Assembly: GCA_020205615.1 (NCBI GenBank)
Contig: CM035169.1
Location: 14,081,258-14,145,257 of the forward strand
Source: Panax quinquefolius
Taxonomy: Eukaryota > Streptophyta > Magnoliopsida > Apiales > Araliaceae
Direction of reading: 5' to 3'
DNA: 64,000 bases
Below the pieces are notes generated by a model. That model was not told the origin of the DNA. It did not search any database and saw only the letters and a list, made by a program, of their open reading frames with translations. The translations under genes and the position numbers were made by a program. Positions 45,863 through 56,955 of this stretch are shown here, piece by piece (the stretch's first letter is position 1; each line of letters begins with the position of its first letter).

Positions 45863-46373
45863 GACTGTCGATTGATTCGAAGAGGGAGAAAATAGCAATG
45901 ATCTTATGTTAGTTAGACATGACTGTGTGGTACTTGAAGTTTAGGGTTTTGATTTGAGAATTTTTTTCAGAGGAAGAGGAATATCAAGCAACGAGACATT
46001 GATCTTACGTTAGTTATTAATGTTTGCTCTTGTTATTAAATAAGTTTGTGTTAAGTTTAATTATATTTTTGAATGTATTAATTGATTAGGCATGTTGGTT
46101 AGTAAAGTAATATTTTTTTTAATTACACACAAACATTAGCATTATTGTCACGTCAGCTTTCTCTCTCGCCATGTCAACTATCCCTCTCTTGCTTGCCATG
46201 TCAATTTTCTCTCTCTTATGTGGAATCCGAATTGGTAACGGTTTTTTTAACTTTGTGTTAGAAAAGTCGAGTACAGTTAGTTGATTGTAAGAAGAAAAAA
46301 AAAGTTCAATTATCCATTTGTAAGTTGACATAAAGTACAATAACCAAAAAAAGCATTTAACCCGCTCATAGCA

Positions 46374-46927
46374 TAATTATTAGAACCGGACATTAAACTG
46401 AAAAAGTATTTCGGTGCGAGGGATTTACTGTTCAGGGACAAGGGTGAATTGTTGGATAGGGTTTAGGTTTGCTAGACTTGTGGAGTTCCAAGTCATGTTG
46501 AGCCATCTGAACATATTAGCAGAGATTTTTTTCAGCCGTATTAGTTGTGATAGTCCTATGTGGAATTTGATGTTAAATCTCTCCACCTATTAACTTGGTT
46601 GTGGGGAAAAAGGGCTTCTGGTAATGAACAAGTATGGAGAGTTTGACCTAGCTTTCTTCTTGACATCGGTCAATAAGATTTCTAGCAAGTTAGTTTACCA
46701 TTTTAGTGCTCTACAAGTACAGAATTTTGTTAGGAAAATAATTTTAAAATGCATATATAATTTTGCTTGGAATATACTTTAGAAGTTCCCTTGTAGTCGG
46801 CAGTTTGGTAAAAAGAGTTCCAGGAGTAGTCCAGTCCAGTACATATGTTTTGTTAGTGCTTACATGAAGCAGCAGGTGGTTGGTTCTATATTTTATTAGG
46901 GTGCATGCTATATGTATCCGGTTAGCA
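46374..46927. other. Non-coding spacer between MULE and CACTA end
   Basis: No gene or repeat end recognised. Confidence 0.4.
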
Positions 46928-47232
46928 CACTATTACAAAACAGTGAATAGACAACGCAGAAAAAACGTTGTGGTTTCAGTCAGAAAAACGTCGTAGTTAA
47001 GGGTGTCATCTATTTGACACCCTTACACAACGTTTTTAAAACGTTGTAGTTAAGCACATTCCACAACGTTTTTTAAGAAAAAAACGTTGTAGATTTGTTT
47101 TTCATAAATTAGCAGATGCTTAAAAACGTTGTAAAATGTATGATTCTACAACGTTTTTTGGATAAAAACGTAGTAGTTTAATATATCAGACAACGTTTAG
47201 GCACTTTCACACAACGTTTTTAAAATGTTGTA
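46928..47232 (+). repeat. CACTA terminus and subterminal repeats
   Basis: Terminal CACTA followed by many short palindromic-type units with core AACGTTTTT/AAAAACGTT, and one perfect hairpin around GGGTGTCA and TGACACCC (47001-47026). Such repeats bind CACTA transposase. Confidence 0.8.
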
Positions 47233-47650
47233 GATTAAAAAAGAAAAAAAAAATTATGGTTCACCTATATTACCAACTGCACTGCAATATATCTTAATCT
47301 TTGTGATATATAGCTAAATTACAAAGAATATTAATACCATACAATACGTTTACATCCCAATAATTCTTTGTAATTCCAATTACAAAGAATATTAATATCA
47401 TACAATACGTTTACATCTCAATAAAATTAAACATCTTTTTAAAATAGTATTCCTGGAGGTAGCTTGATGTATTTCATTCTCACAGCTAGCAGAATAGTTA
47501 CAAATAAAGTAAAAAGCCCTCTACAAAGAAAAACCAGAACTACATTAGTTGTGAGAGACTACATCAAGTCATTAATGAATCAGAAGTAACAGAACTCACC
47601 AAAAAATAAACAAAGGCTTGGATATATAAATGAATATTATAAATACATAC

Positions 47651-47966
47651 GAAAGAGGAAGTTGGACAAGCTCGGGAAAGATATGCGGCAAGACAGCTGT
47701 AGTCCTGACACTAAAAATAATAACAGAGAAATTTTAGCACTGAAAAATAGTAAAATGATAATAATTAAAAAATTAATAAGATGTTATAACATCTTACCTT
47801 AAAATTTGTTTAAGGCCATCAAGTGTAGTATCAGACATTTGATCAGTTTCCAAAGCATGCAGAAGTGTTGGGACAATTTCATCAATTGTTTGCATTCTTA
47901 CGCTCTATATTATGACAATTTATTAGTTATTTTACTTGTAAAATAACATATCAAAAATATACTTAT

Positions 47967-48011
<45 letters not shown>

Positions 48012-48087
48012 GTGTCTGATAATAGAAAAGAATACCTTATAGAGTGTACTGAATGCTAATCCCGCAGACTCGCGGACCTCCGGCGTA
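47651..48087 (-). pseudogene. GCN1: GCN1 (ILITYHIA) fragment, three exons
   Basis: Exons 48036-48087, 47798-47904 and 47651-47710 keep AG and GT borders and splice in frame. They encode TPEVRESAGLAFSTLYK, then SVRMQTIDEIVPTLLHALE, then SVRTTAVLPHIFPELVQL. This is a HEAT-repeat stretch of GCN1, the large ribosome-associated activator of the kinase GCN2. Less than 3 percent of the protein is present. Introns retained means capture at DNA level. Confidence 0.82.
47970..48007. repeat. (AT)n microsatellite
   Basis: About 19 AT units inside the intron between the first two GCN1 exons. Confidence 0.95.
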
Positions 48088-48752
48088 CTGGAAAAGAAAC
48101 AAAATAACAAATATGTTGTCATACTGGGAACAAAGCAAACAGAAACTATCATTTGTACATAGCCAAATAATAAAAGAAAACACGTCCAGAGATTAATAAA
48201 AGAAAACAGAAACTATCATTTGTACATAGCCAAATAAGATCACAATAAGGACATATGAAGCCCATAGCAGTAGCAGCATCTATATTTGTACAATAAATAG
48301 TCCTTGCACACATCTCCCTTTCATCTTCAGACTAGATAACATAGCAAAAGGCAATCAAGTAAGCTAATGAAATTGTGGGCTCATCTCCTGTATGAGTTGG
48401 GTTTGCATTGCCAAGGTAATGAAATTGAGTGTTACCAAAAAGATAAAATGGATTTCTAATAAAATCTTCTCTAGCTGTGTGAGAACTAAAATATAAAATT
48501 CAACTCTACTGGACAACCATGATGAAGAGTATAATACAGCAACATTTTCAGCGAGAGAGTGCAAATCGTGTGACTAGTGAATCTAACATCCTAACCAACA
48601 TTAGTTAGCTGTTGCAGCATGCCAAAACATGAAACTTACCTAAATTTAGAAAGAAAAATTTGACAGACTGCTCTTTCTAAAGTCAAAATGCCATGTGTAA
48701 TGTAGGGAATGTAGATGGGACAGAACACATTAAAGAACAGAAAGGAACTTAC

Positions 48753-49084
48753 AGAAGAAATTCCTGAACTTCAATTGCAGCCTCTCGGCTTACAGTCAAC
48801 ATCTGTACAAAGAAGTTGCAGGTTGATGATTAATAGACATGTTTGACAAAAACAGCAGAAGCCAGATGATGCAAAGCCAAGTCAATCAAACCTTTTGAGT
48901 GTGTAGCCAAAATAGGGCTGCCAATTTTGAGAAAAAAACTTCTGAAAGCTTCAATTCGTTGAGTGTGTAGCCAAAATAGGGCTGCTAGTTCACAGTTTTA
49001 GCTGCTAACTGCATCTCAGAGAGACACATTCTGTCAAGCTCAAGTGCATGTTCATGTTCTTCCATAAGCTGCTTCCTGAGCGTC
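48753..49084 (-). pseudogene. Captured two-exon fragment, gene not identified
   Basis: Candidate exons 48994-49084 (RKQLMEEHEHALELDRM, CLSEMQLAAKT) and 48753-48802 (MLTVSREAAIEVQEFL) have AG and GT borders and join in frame. I do not recognise the parent gene. By frame, the second exon could also splice into the first GCN1 exon. Confidence 0.55.
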
Positions 49085-49968
49085 CTTGAAGTATCATAAA
49101 TTCTGGGTACTACAGAATAAAAAATTAATTATGTTATGTAATGAAGTTCGTGCACAATACAACTAACCTACGAAAAACTATTTACAGCACTGCACTTGAC
49201 TGTTCTGAATCAACTTCTAGATACTAGAGAAAAATGAATAAATATATCCATTAAATCCAATCACAGTGTGTTCAGAGGAATGTCACATGTTGAAACCACC
49301 AGCAAGTTGGAAATATAACAGCAAAAATTATATTTATTTACATCACACATAAAAAGTGAATCAATTCATTAAATATGAACTAGAATAGTAATAAGTTCTC
49401 ATCCATAACATAAACTAGAATATAAGCAAATGCTAGGACAACTTCATTTGTCTGCTGTCCGGCTGAATATAGGAGTCCCCCAAACCAATCAGTAATATGG
49501 TTGTCCGGCTGAATATAGGGTACCTTTTGGCTGAGAGTTCGTAGAGATAAATTCATGACTAAGTGAAACATTGTGAGATATAAAAGAGAAAGATAACAAA
49601 AATCGCAAGTGATTCAAGGTCAGAAGAAACCAATAACACCATACCAAGAAAACTCCAAAAGGCAAGAAAAAGAGAGAACACATGGATAGTACTGCAGTCT
49701 GCAGCTAATCCTGTTAATATGAAACTCTTCCCAACATGAAACTCTGTTAATATAATAATTGGCTTAAGCAGGCCCTATAATTTTCCCTTTGAAAGGAATT
49801 TTCGATTTCCTTACACTTTCTCTATTAGGCCTCATTTACCATACAATACTTTTAGGGAAAGGTTGATTGATAGCTCACAGATACACATCAATAAGATCAA
49901 GTACGTGATTAATTGGAGATTGAGGATGACAAAGGAAGAAAATAAGAGACGTGCATAGAAGTATGTAC

Positions 49969-50104
49969 CTCCCGGCTCCCACAGCTCAAATGTAACAGCA
50001 TACTCATTATATAGTTGAGTAATACTCCTCAGATCCAGTGATAACTCTTTGACCTTCTCTCGTGCAGCATGTGCAGAATCTTTATGGACTAGGTTGTACA
50101 ACAC
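49969..50104 (-). pseudogene. NUP155: NUP155 exon fragment
   Basis: ATACAG acceptor, then VLYNLVHKDSAHAAREKV and KELSLDLRSITQLYNEYAV, ending FELWE before a GGGAG|GTACAT donor. This is a C-terminal segment of nucleoporin NUP155, a scaffold of the nuclear pore. A single exon only. The Pro/Gly codons after FELWE do not fit the family and may mark a junction. Confidence 0.75.
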
Positions 50105-50298
50105 CTGTATCATGTTACGTGGCCAACTTCCCCTCATTATTTACACACAGAAAGCATCACTACCAGTAGCCATTTCTAGTTATATTAGGGGCTCACTTCA
50201 CAATAACCCAGAATCCAATATCCTCGAGAGAACAAACTAAAATTGAGGTTAGCAAGCATTTAAAGAAAACAAGAAACAATAGAAAATTCATCCCTTAC

Positions 50299-50432
50299 CT
50301 TCTTAGGGTTGAGCAAGTAATCATACAGAGTATTCTCTCCCCAGATCACAGCCATGTTCTTGTTAGCAGCAGAGTAGGAATATCCAGGAGCTGTGCCAGA
50401 CTGCCTTCCAAAAAGGCCATTCAAGTTAGGTC
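50299..50432 (-). pseudogene. CYTC: Cytochrome c internal exon
   Basis: TTGCAG acceptor, then [41 protein letters not shown], and AAG|GTAAGG donor. This is the central exon of plant mitochondrial cytochrome c, with both introns' border sequences. The haem-binding CXXCH exon and the C-terminal exon are absent, so it cannot make cytochrome c. Confidence 0.9.
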
Positions 50433-50649
50433 CTGCAATGATCAAAAGAGTCAGAAAAAATAACAAAACTAGAGGAACAAATGCTATATAAACAGAAACT
50501 CATTGAATCTAACCAAGCACAATAACATGAATCAGATATTATAACTCAGATTAATCTTCAGTTTCTCATCCTCATGTCAATTATAGAAGCAATCTACTTG
50601 CTGCAGTATTATAACTGAAATCAGAATTCAGACAAAATTCTATACTCAC

Positions 50650-50778
50650 AGGACATATATGACATTGCTGCTAGTGCTGCTCCACGATGCATAGCCGTAC
50701 AACATATAGCAGCCTTCTGAAAGGATACTTCAAAAAGGGCACCAGAAGAAGCTAATACTTCCTGAAACATCTCCATAG
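50650..50778 (-). pseudogene. Transportin/importin-13-like exon fragment, truncated
   Basis: Reads [19 protein letters not shown], then [20 protein letters not shown], before a TCCT|GTGAGT donor. I associate this with a plant ARM-repeat protein of the transportin-3/importin-13 group, from memory and not certain. The upstream part is cut by the LTR at 50780. Confidence 0.5.
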
Positions 50779-50779
50779 C

Positions 50780-51035
50780 TATAACGCCCCCAAAATTAGG
50801 TATACATCACTCATCTTGGGTCGTCAGATACATGGTACAAAATTCAAATACAACTGCCGTGTATAATACGACAAAACATAACTGTGAGTTTGAATACAAT
50901 TATTGTCTACTAGAGATTATACAAACTCAAAAGGAGTTCTCATTGCAATTATTAACATACTGTTTCACAGAATAGTGAGGACTACTAATGCTATCCTCTG
51001 GACCGTCACTTCGTTCCCCGACTAGTCCCTGCTAT
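50780..51035 (-). repeat. Chromovirus LTR piece, minus orientation
   Basis: ATAACGCCCCCAAAATTAGG and onward match the LTR ends at 59016 and 59857. By alignment it is the outer part of the same LTR whose other part is 54652-55741; a truncated plus-strand element sits between. Confidence 0.8.
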
Positions 51036-51915
51036 CCTAAGTCGGTAATCGAAATACGTAGCTTTCTAGGCTTAGTTGGTTATTATCGGAGATTCGTTGA
51101 AGGATATTCTCGAATCGCTATTCCATTAACGCAGCTGACTCGTAGAGATACAAAATTCGAATGGAGCAAGGAATGTGGGAAGAGCTTCGAAGAACTCAAG
51201 AGGAGACTCATTTCAGCACATGTTCTGACCATGCCATCCTGGAAAAACGAACGTGGTAGCTGACGTGTTGAGTAGAAGATCGTATACAAGTAAGAGTACG
51301 ATATTGTCAAAGACTCATTTCAGATAATTTACAAATAATAGAGATGGAGATGAAAACTCTAGGTACCCACGTGATGATATACTGAGTATAATCGACTTTA
51401 ATCGATAAAGTTAAAGTTGTTCATGCTACACAATCGAGTCGATGAATTTGAAGAAGGAGGTGCAAGAAGTTGTTATTTCAAAAGCAAGAATCGGTGAGGT
51501 GAGGAAAGCTCAAACCTTCGATTTATTAATCCATTTGAAATTCTCGATCGAATAGGAACTGTGGCCTATAGACTCGTTTAACCGCCAAGTATGACGCGTG
51601 TTCATAACATTTTTCACTTATCGATGTTACGTAAATATGTGGACGACCCGAACCACGTTATTGAGTTAGAACCCAGACGAGATAAATTAAAGACTTAACG
51701 TCTTTGAGAAGGTACTGTCGAAGATCTTGGATAGGAAAGAACATGTCCTATGTATTTCAGGTTATACCACAAGTTAAAGTTTTGTGGAGAAACCATGCTA
51801 TTGAGGAAATGACACGGGAGTTGGAAACGGAAATGAAAGCGAGGTATTTTCATCTTTTGAAACACCAGTATCGTCACGTCCAATTTCGAGGACGAAATTT
51901 CATAAGGAGGGAGGT
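51036..51915 (+). pseudogene. Chromovirus pol remnants (RT end, RNase H end, integrase C-terminus)
   Basis: SVIEIRSFLGLVGYYRRFV and TQLTRRDTKFEWSKEC mark the reverse transcriptase-RNase H junction. At HVLTMPS the text jumps to KTNVVADVLSRRSY, the end of RNase H. The integrase core is missing. From about 51500 the integrase C-terminus appears (FEILDRIGTVAYRL, HNIFHLSMLRKYVDDPNHV, VKVLWRNHAIEEMTRELE). A large internal deletion is thus clear. The style matches the Tekay/Del group of chromoviruses. Confidence 0.82.
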
Positions 51916-54651
51916 TGTAAGACCCCAAATTATTAATAAATGAAATTTATTTTCCTCTATTTATTATTTTGAAATAGTAAGGGTTGATTTGATTAATGTG
52001 GATAGTTATGGGTAAAATACGCAAATATTTCAATAAGCAAGTGGTTATAAAATATTCATTATCATTGGGGAATATTCGTTTGGTCGTGGAATATTCATGC
52101 TGTCGGGGAATATTAAATGCACGGCCAAGCCTTTTATGGGCCCCATAACGGAAAGCGATTGGATGAAGAAAACGACAAATATAAGTTGTTTATAAATAAC
52201 TAGTAGTTATTACCAATTATCTTGTTGAATACCGTGGTTAAAACACACACTAATCTGGCGTTGTTGAACAAGAAGATACCAGTATTGCACCAATTATTGA
52301 TTCTTACGTAAGAAGGCACTTTACTCAATAATGGTTACGATAATTACCGCTCAATATTTTATTGATTTAATAATTGTTGCGTTGATATTTTATATTCATT
52401 GTTTTTGATAATTGTCATTACACGGTATTTTTCATTATCGAAGCAATAATTCATATTATCTGAATAATATTATTAGATAACATTATTGGCAATGTCTAGA
52501 AAGTTTTGTCTAAGGAGAGGTTTGGTCACCTAATTGCGCTTGATGAAGAGAAATTCTTATTGGAAAGCCCCTTTTCCTCTAAACTATCCGTTGTCAATAT
52601 TGTGATTCTATAATATTATTTGTGAATAATTAATTATTGATTCATATGATGAGAAAAATATTGATTTTATGTGGATATAGATGGAGAAAATTTTTAATGT
52701 GATGATCGTTGAAAATTGAAATTTTATCTTTTTCGATAAAATAATTCATTTAAATATATTATTATATTTTAATAATATAATAATGATGATATTTTTACGA
52801 TGAATGTGGGATATATGAGTATATGTAGAGGAGGAGTATTTTTGTTACCAAAAAATATTTAAAGCATGTTTTATGTGTCGGTGGACCCCATTTCTTGACT
52901 GAAATTTGATTATAGCCTGTAAAATCGCCCGTTTGTGGATTTCGGTCAATTTCTGTTTGGAATTTGGAAAAACTTTCTTCTGCAAATTTGTAGAGAATTG
53001 AATTTCCTATAAAAAGTCGCGAGATTCGAATTTTCTGATAAAAGGGCTATTTATTATGAATTATTGAAGTTCCGAAGGTCCGAAATAATTAATTTTTGGA
53101 AGTTTAAAATATTTAAAATAGGAAAAACATTTTTGGAATGTTTAGGTGGCCTTATTTAACATGTGTAGGAGCTGAATTCAGTTGGCAAGTGTGCGTATGA
53201 GGTTTTGGTAAATATATATTAATATTATATTAAATTTTCTACTTTGGTGTTCTAAGCATTTTCCTATAAATAGGGTGCTTAGGTTTGAATTGAAAATCAC
53301 ACCAGAAACTGAAGTTTTCTCTCTCTATATTATCGAGCGTATTCTTGTGAGTATTTTGAGTATACTTTGAGTATTGCTATACGGTCAAGTTCAAGTCATA
53401 GCTTTATATCCTGTTTCAACAACTAGAAATCTTGTCTTTCGAGGTAAGGGATATTATTTTTTTTAAAATGATATTATTTCTTCAATATCATTATGCCGAA
53501 ATATTGGTTGAAACTTTTTATCAAATTTGGAATTTTTTCATGTCGGGATTACTATTCATGAGTTACTATTCACGAGTTACTATTCATGAGTTACTATTCA
53601 CGAGTTACTATTCACGAGTACTATTCAAGAAGCATGATGATGTTTTTTGTGAAATTTCTATCTTTTGGTGTCTGAGAGTTACTATTCACGATACGACACT
53701 ATTCACGAATACTTTACACTATTCACGTAAAAATTAAATTTTCTTTTATGTGTCCAAGATTGTCTGTTATGATTCCTATCTTTAATTGTATCCATGTTTT
53801 GATCATTCTTGAATCTTACTCCACTCTGATTACTTATGAAGTATTTTTGAACTTGGATTGTTTAAAATACTGAATCCTTAATATTATTCTTTTGTTTCAC
53901 CGATTCGCTTTTCTTTGAAATATTTTTCATCATCCTCGGTCTAAAATGATGATATTATCAATATCTTTGGCCCATAGTGCAAAGATGAATGATTTCTTGA
54001 TGAATATCTTTGGCCCGTAGTCAAAGATGAACAGTGTTGAGGACGAACACGACTTCTTCGATGAATATCTTTGGCCCGTAGTGCAAAGATGAACAAGTGA
54101 TTTCAGATATATATTGATTGATGTTACAGGGATAAAATATCGACGATGAACTTTTAAATTCATATATAGAAGATAGTAGTTTGCATTCTCTACTTAACTC
54201 TTCTAATGAATTGTTGTTTCCACCGCAGCTTGTTGATTTAAAATGGTTGTCTATTGTATTCTATTAGATTTTTCCTGTTGAAGACTAACGATAATTTGTT
54301 GTATATTATCTTAGTCATAATATTCTTTATTGGGCTAGTTGAGCTCACCCTTTTCTTTTTTGTTCCATTTTTCTTCTCGTAAAAGCGAGAATGTAGCAAA
54401 ATACTAGTCGAGGTATGGAAATGAAGGTTCTAGAGAGTTGTTTAGTAGTCCTCACCATTTTTGTAAAATAATGTATCAATAATTATGATGGGGATTTATT
54501 TGCGTGTGGATATTGTCTTAGATGGCAATATCCGTATTTAAACTCTCACAGCTTTATATGTTGTAATAATAAAGTTGTAGTTATTTACGTACCATGTATT
54601 TGGCGACTTCGAAATGGGTTGGATGAAATGGACCTATTTTGGGGCGCCACA
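51916..54651 (+). repeat. Chromovirus 3' LTR, plus orientation
   Basis: Begins TGTAAGACCCCAAATT directly after the purine-rich AAGGAGGGAGGT (51903-51914) and ends GGGGCGCCACA. 2.74 kb. Related to the solo LTRs at 14166 and 24447, with the same TTACTATTCACGAG array (about 53550-53720) and GATGAATATCTTTGG array (about 53950-54100). Confidence 0.88.
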
Positions 54652-55741
54652 CGTGATGTTCCAACGGAATAATAAAGACAGAATAATAGAAGAATGTCAC
54701 CACGATAGGGTATTCCATGCGTGATACAAAAGTTATTCCAACAAAATAATAAAGAAATGGAATAATGTAAGTTCTCTTCTTAAATACAAAAGAATAATAT
54801 CCCTACCGTAAAAAGAAACCAATATAAAAGTAGTTAAGTAGTGAATACTTTTCTTCTATCTCTCTATAGTCTCTCTATAGTTTCTCTCTGTAGAGTTCAA
54901 AATTGAATTAAATAAGAAAATAATGAAGGAATGAGCTTCTATTTATAGGAAAATGGAATGTATAAGAATTAATCCATGAACGGTCCGATTGATTTACTTT
55001 AATCTGACGGTCCATAATTAAAGCAAAATCTTTTAAATAAAATATAATATATTCTATTTATAATTTAATAAAACGAATAACTTTATAAAAGATTTTACTA
55101 TATGCAAATACTATGCTATAATAATAAAATATAATATATTCTAATTATTTATTTAATAAAATGATAACTTTATAAAAGTATTACGTTTTATATAAAAAAT
55201 TTTACTATGCAAAACACTATGCATGCATACACTATGCAACACTATGCATAATAGAATATAATATATTCTATTTATAGAATAACTTTATAAAAGTATTCTC
55301 GCTTTTATATAAAAGATTTTCTCAGATTATTACATTAATAATACCAATAAAACCGAGTGACTTATCACGTAAGCATCAATAATTAATACCGTAAATTACT
55401 ACGCAACCACGCCAGATTCTCGCATTTCTTTAACACCCAGGTGTTTCAACAGCTTAACTGTAAAAACTTCCGCCGTTATTTTCATAAAAAAGTATTTTTG
55501 TCGCTTTCTCAATCCGACAATAATTTCGCTAATGGGGTCCACTAATGATTGTCTTGGTTATACGAATATTCCCCGTTAAAACGAATATTCCCATTCCATC
55601 GAATATTATATAACAACTTGCGTACTTTGCAAAATTTATAAATATTACCCACAACTATAACATTATATCAATTTTACTCCATAATATTCAAAAATAATAT
55701 TTATAGAAAATTCATCTTTATTCAAAAGTTGGGGTTTTACA
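54652..55741 (-). repeat. Chromovirus 3' LTR (remaining part), minus orientation
   Basis: In minus-strand sense it starts TGTAAAACCCCAACTT at 55741, directly after the purine tract AAGAATGGGAGAT. It runs until interrupted by the plus-strand element at 54651. Together with 50780-51035 it forms most of one LTR. Confidence 0.8.
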
Positions 55742-56449
55742 ATCTCCCATTCTTATGAAATTTCGCCCTCGAGGGTAAGTGCATGCGACTGGTATATTGA
55801 GAGGTAAGGATACCTTGATTTCATTTGATTCTAATTCCCAAGTCATTTCCTCAACATCGTGGTTTCTCCACAAAACTTTGACTTGAGGTATAACCTTGGA
55901 GCGTAGAATATGTTCCTTCTTATCCAAGATTTGAACAGAACCTTTTCATACGTCCAAATCTTCCGCTATTTCGTTTGGTTCTAACTCAATAATGTGGTTC
56001 GGTCTTCCACATATTTACGTAATATGGATATGTGAAAACGTTATGAACACGAGACATACTTGACCAGTGGCGAGTCTATAGGCCACGGCCCTACTCGATC
56101 GAGGATTAAAAATGCCGATAAATCGAGGATTGAGCTTTTCTCTCTTTCCAAATCTCGTAACCCCTTTCCATGGAGCAACACGTAACAACACATGATCTCC
56201 TATATCGAATTCCACGTCTTTTCGATGAAGATCAACATAACTATTTTGTCGATCTTGTGAGGTTTTTATACGTTGTCGGATCATTTGAATCTTTTTTGTA
56301 GTTATACGTACCAACTTCGGTCCCAATAACGTTGCTTCACCCACCTCATCCCAGCATACTGGAGAACGACACTTTCTTCCATACAACGCTTCGAATAGAG
56401 CCATGTCAATACTTGCTTGATAACTGTTGTTGTAGGAAAACTCCACCAA
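55742..56449 (-). pseudogene. Chromovirus integrase C-terminal region
   Basis: The minus strand reads [52 protein letters not shown], then VIPQVKVLWRNHDVEEMTWE and RGRNFIRMGD before the LTR. These are the GPY-type and chromodomain-like ends of Tekay-type chromovirus integrase. Frames shift at about 56090 and 55930. Confidence 0.82.
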
Positions 56450-56955
56450 TGGTAAGAACTTGTCCCAACTTCCCTTGAAATCAAGGACACAGAGTCTTAA
56501 TAGATCTTCAAGAGTTTGAATAGTCCTCTTCGATTGTCCGTCCAGCCCGAGGATGATATGCCGAAGCTAAATCAGAATCAGCGCTCCATAGCTTTCTGCA
56601 AACTAACCCAAAATCGTGAAGTGAATCTTGGGTCTCGATCAGAAACTATGGATACTGACATACCATGCAAATCTTCAACCTCGTTTATGTACATACGAGC
56701 AAGACGTTCAAGTGTATAAGTTTCTCGTATCGGTAAGAAATGAGCAGACTTGGTCAATCTATCAACAATGACCCAAATCGCATCTATGCCTTGCGAAACT
56801 ATAGAAAGACCGGTAAAGAAATCCATGGTAATGTGCTCCCACTTCCATTTTGGAATTTTAAGTGGTTGCAATGGACCTTTTGGTACTTGATGATCCGCCT
56901 TGACTCGTTGACACGTTAGACACCTTGAGATAAACAACGCTATCTCTCTCTTCAT
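56450..56955 (-). pseudogene. Chromovirus integrase core
   Basis: Contains CLTCQRVKADHQVPKG of the zinc finger, Asp in HITMDFFTGL, Asp in IVSDRDPRFTS, and further down [18 protein letters not shown] where the family has GQSERT. The catalytic Glu is thus Lys. A frame change lies near 56570. Confidence 0.85.

Larger units (their letters stand above)
43356..46363. mobile_element. Pack-MULE (outer Mutator-like element)
   Basis: Flanked by a perfect 10-bp direct repeat GCTCATAGCA (43346-43355 and 46364-46373). Ends are inverted repeats: GGGATAAATGCTTTTTTGGT at left, and GGGTTAAATGCTTTTTTTGG on the opposite strand at right. Similarity continues for over 100 bp (both strands read TTTATGTCAACTTACAA a little further in). 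Long inverted repeats with a 9-11 bp duplication are the signature of Mutator-like elements. There is no transposase, so it depends on an autonomous relative. It carries a SKP1 fragment (45561-45862, minus) and a second, nested element (43817-45334). Confidence 0.9.
46928..50779. mobile_element. CACTA-type element with captured exons (one end seen)
   Basis: Starts CACTATTACAAAACAG, followed by some 300 bp of subterminal repeats in both orientations (ACAACGTTTT and AAAACGTTGT, at least ten copies up to about 47232). This is typical of plant CACTA (En/Spm) elements. No transposase is found. Inside lie exons of several unrelated genes, all in minus orientation. The opposite terminus is missing: at 50780 a chromovirus LTR begins, in the middle of a captured exon. 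The extent to 50779 is inferred from the continuous series of fragments. A Helitron inside or beside the CACTA element cannot be excluded. Confidence 0.62.

Noticed and set aside
49380..49683. Minus-strand open frames between captured exons
   Set aside because: No splice-bounded segment or recognisable motif; low-complexity and mutually overlapping.
46928..50779. Interpretation as a Helitron
   Set aside because: All captured exons in one orientation would fit, but no TC start or CTRR-ending hairpin was seen, while a CACTA end with subterminal repeats is present. Kept only as an alternative.
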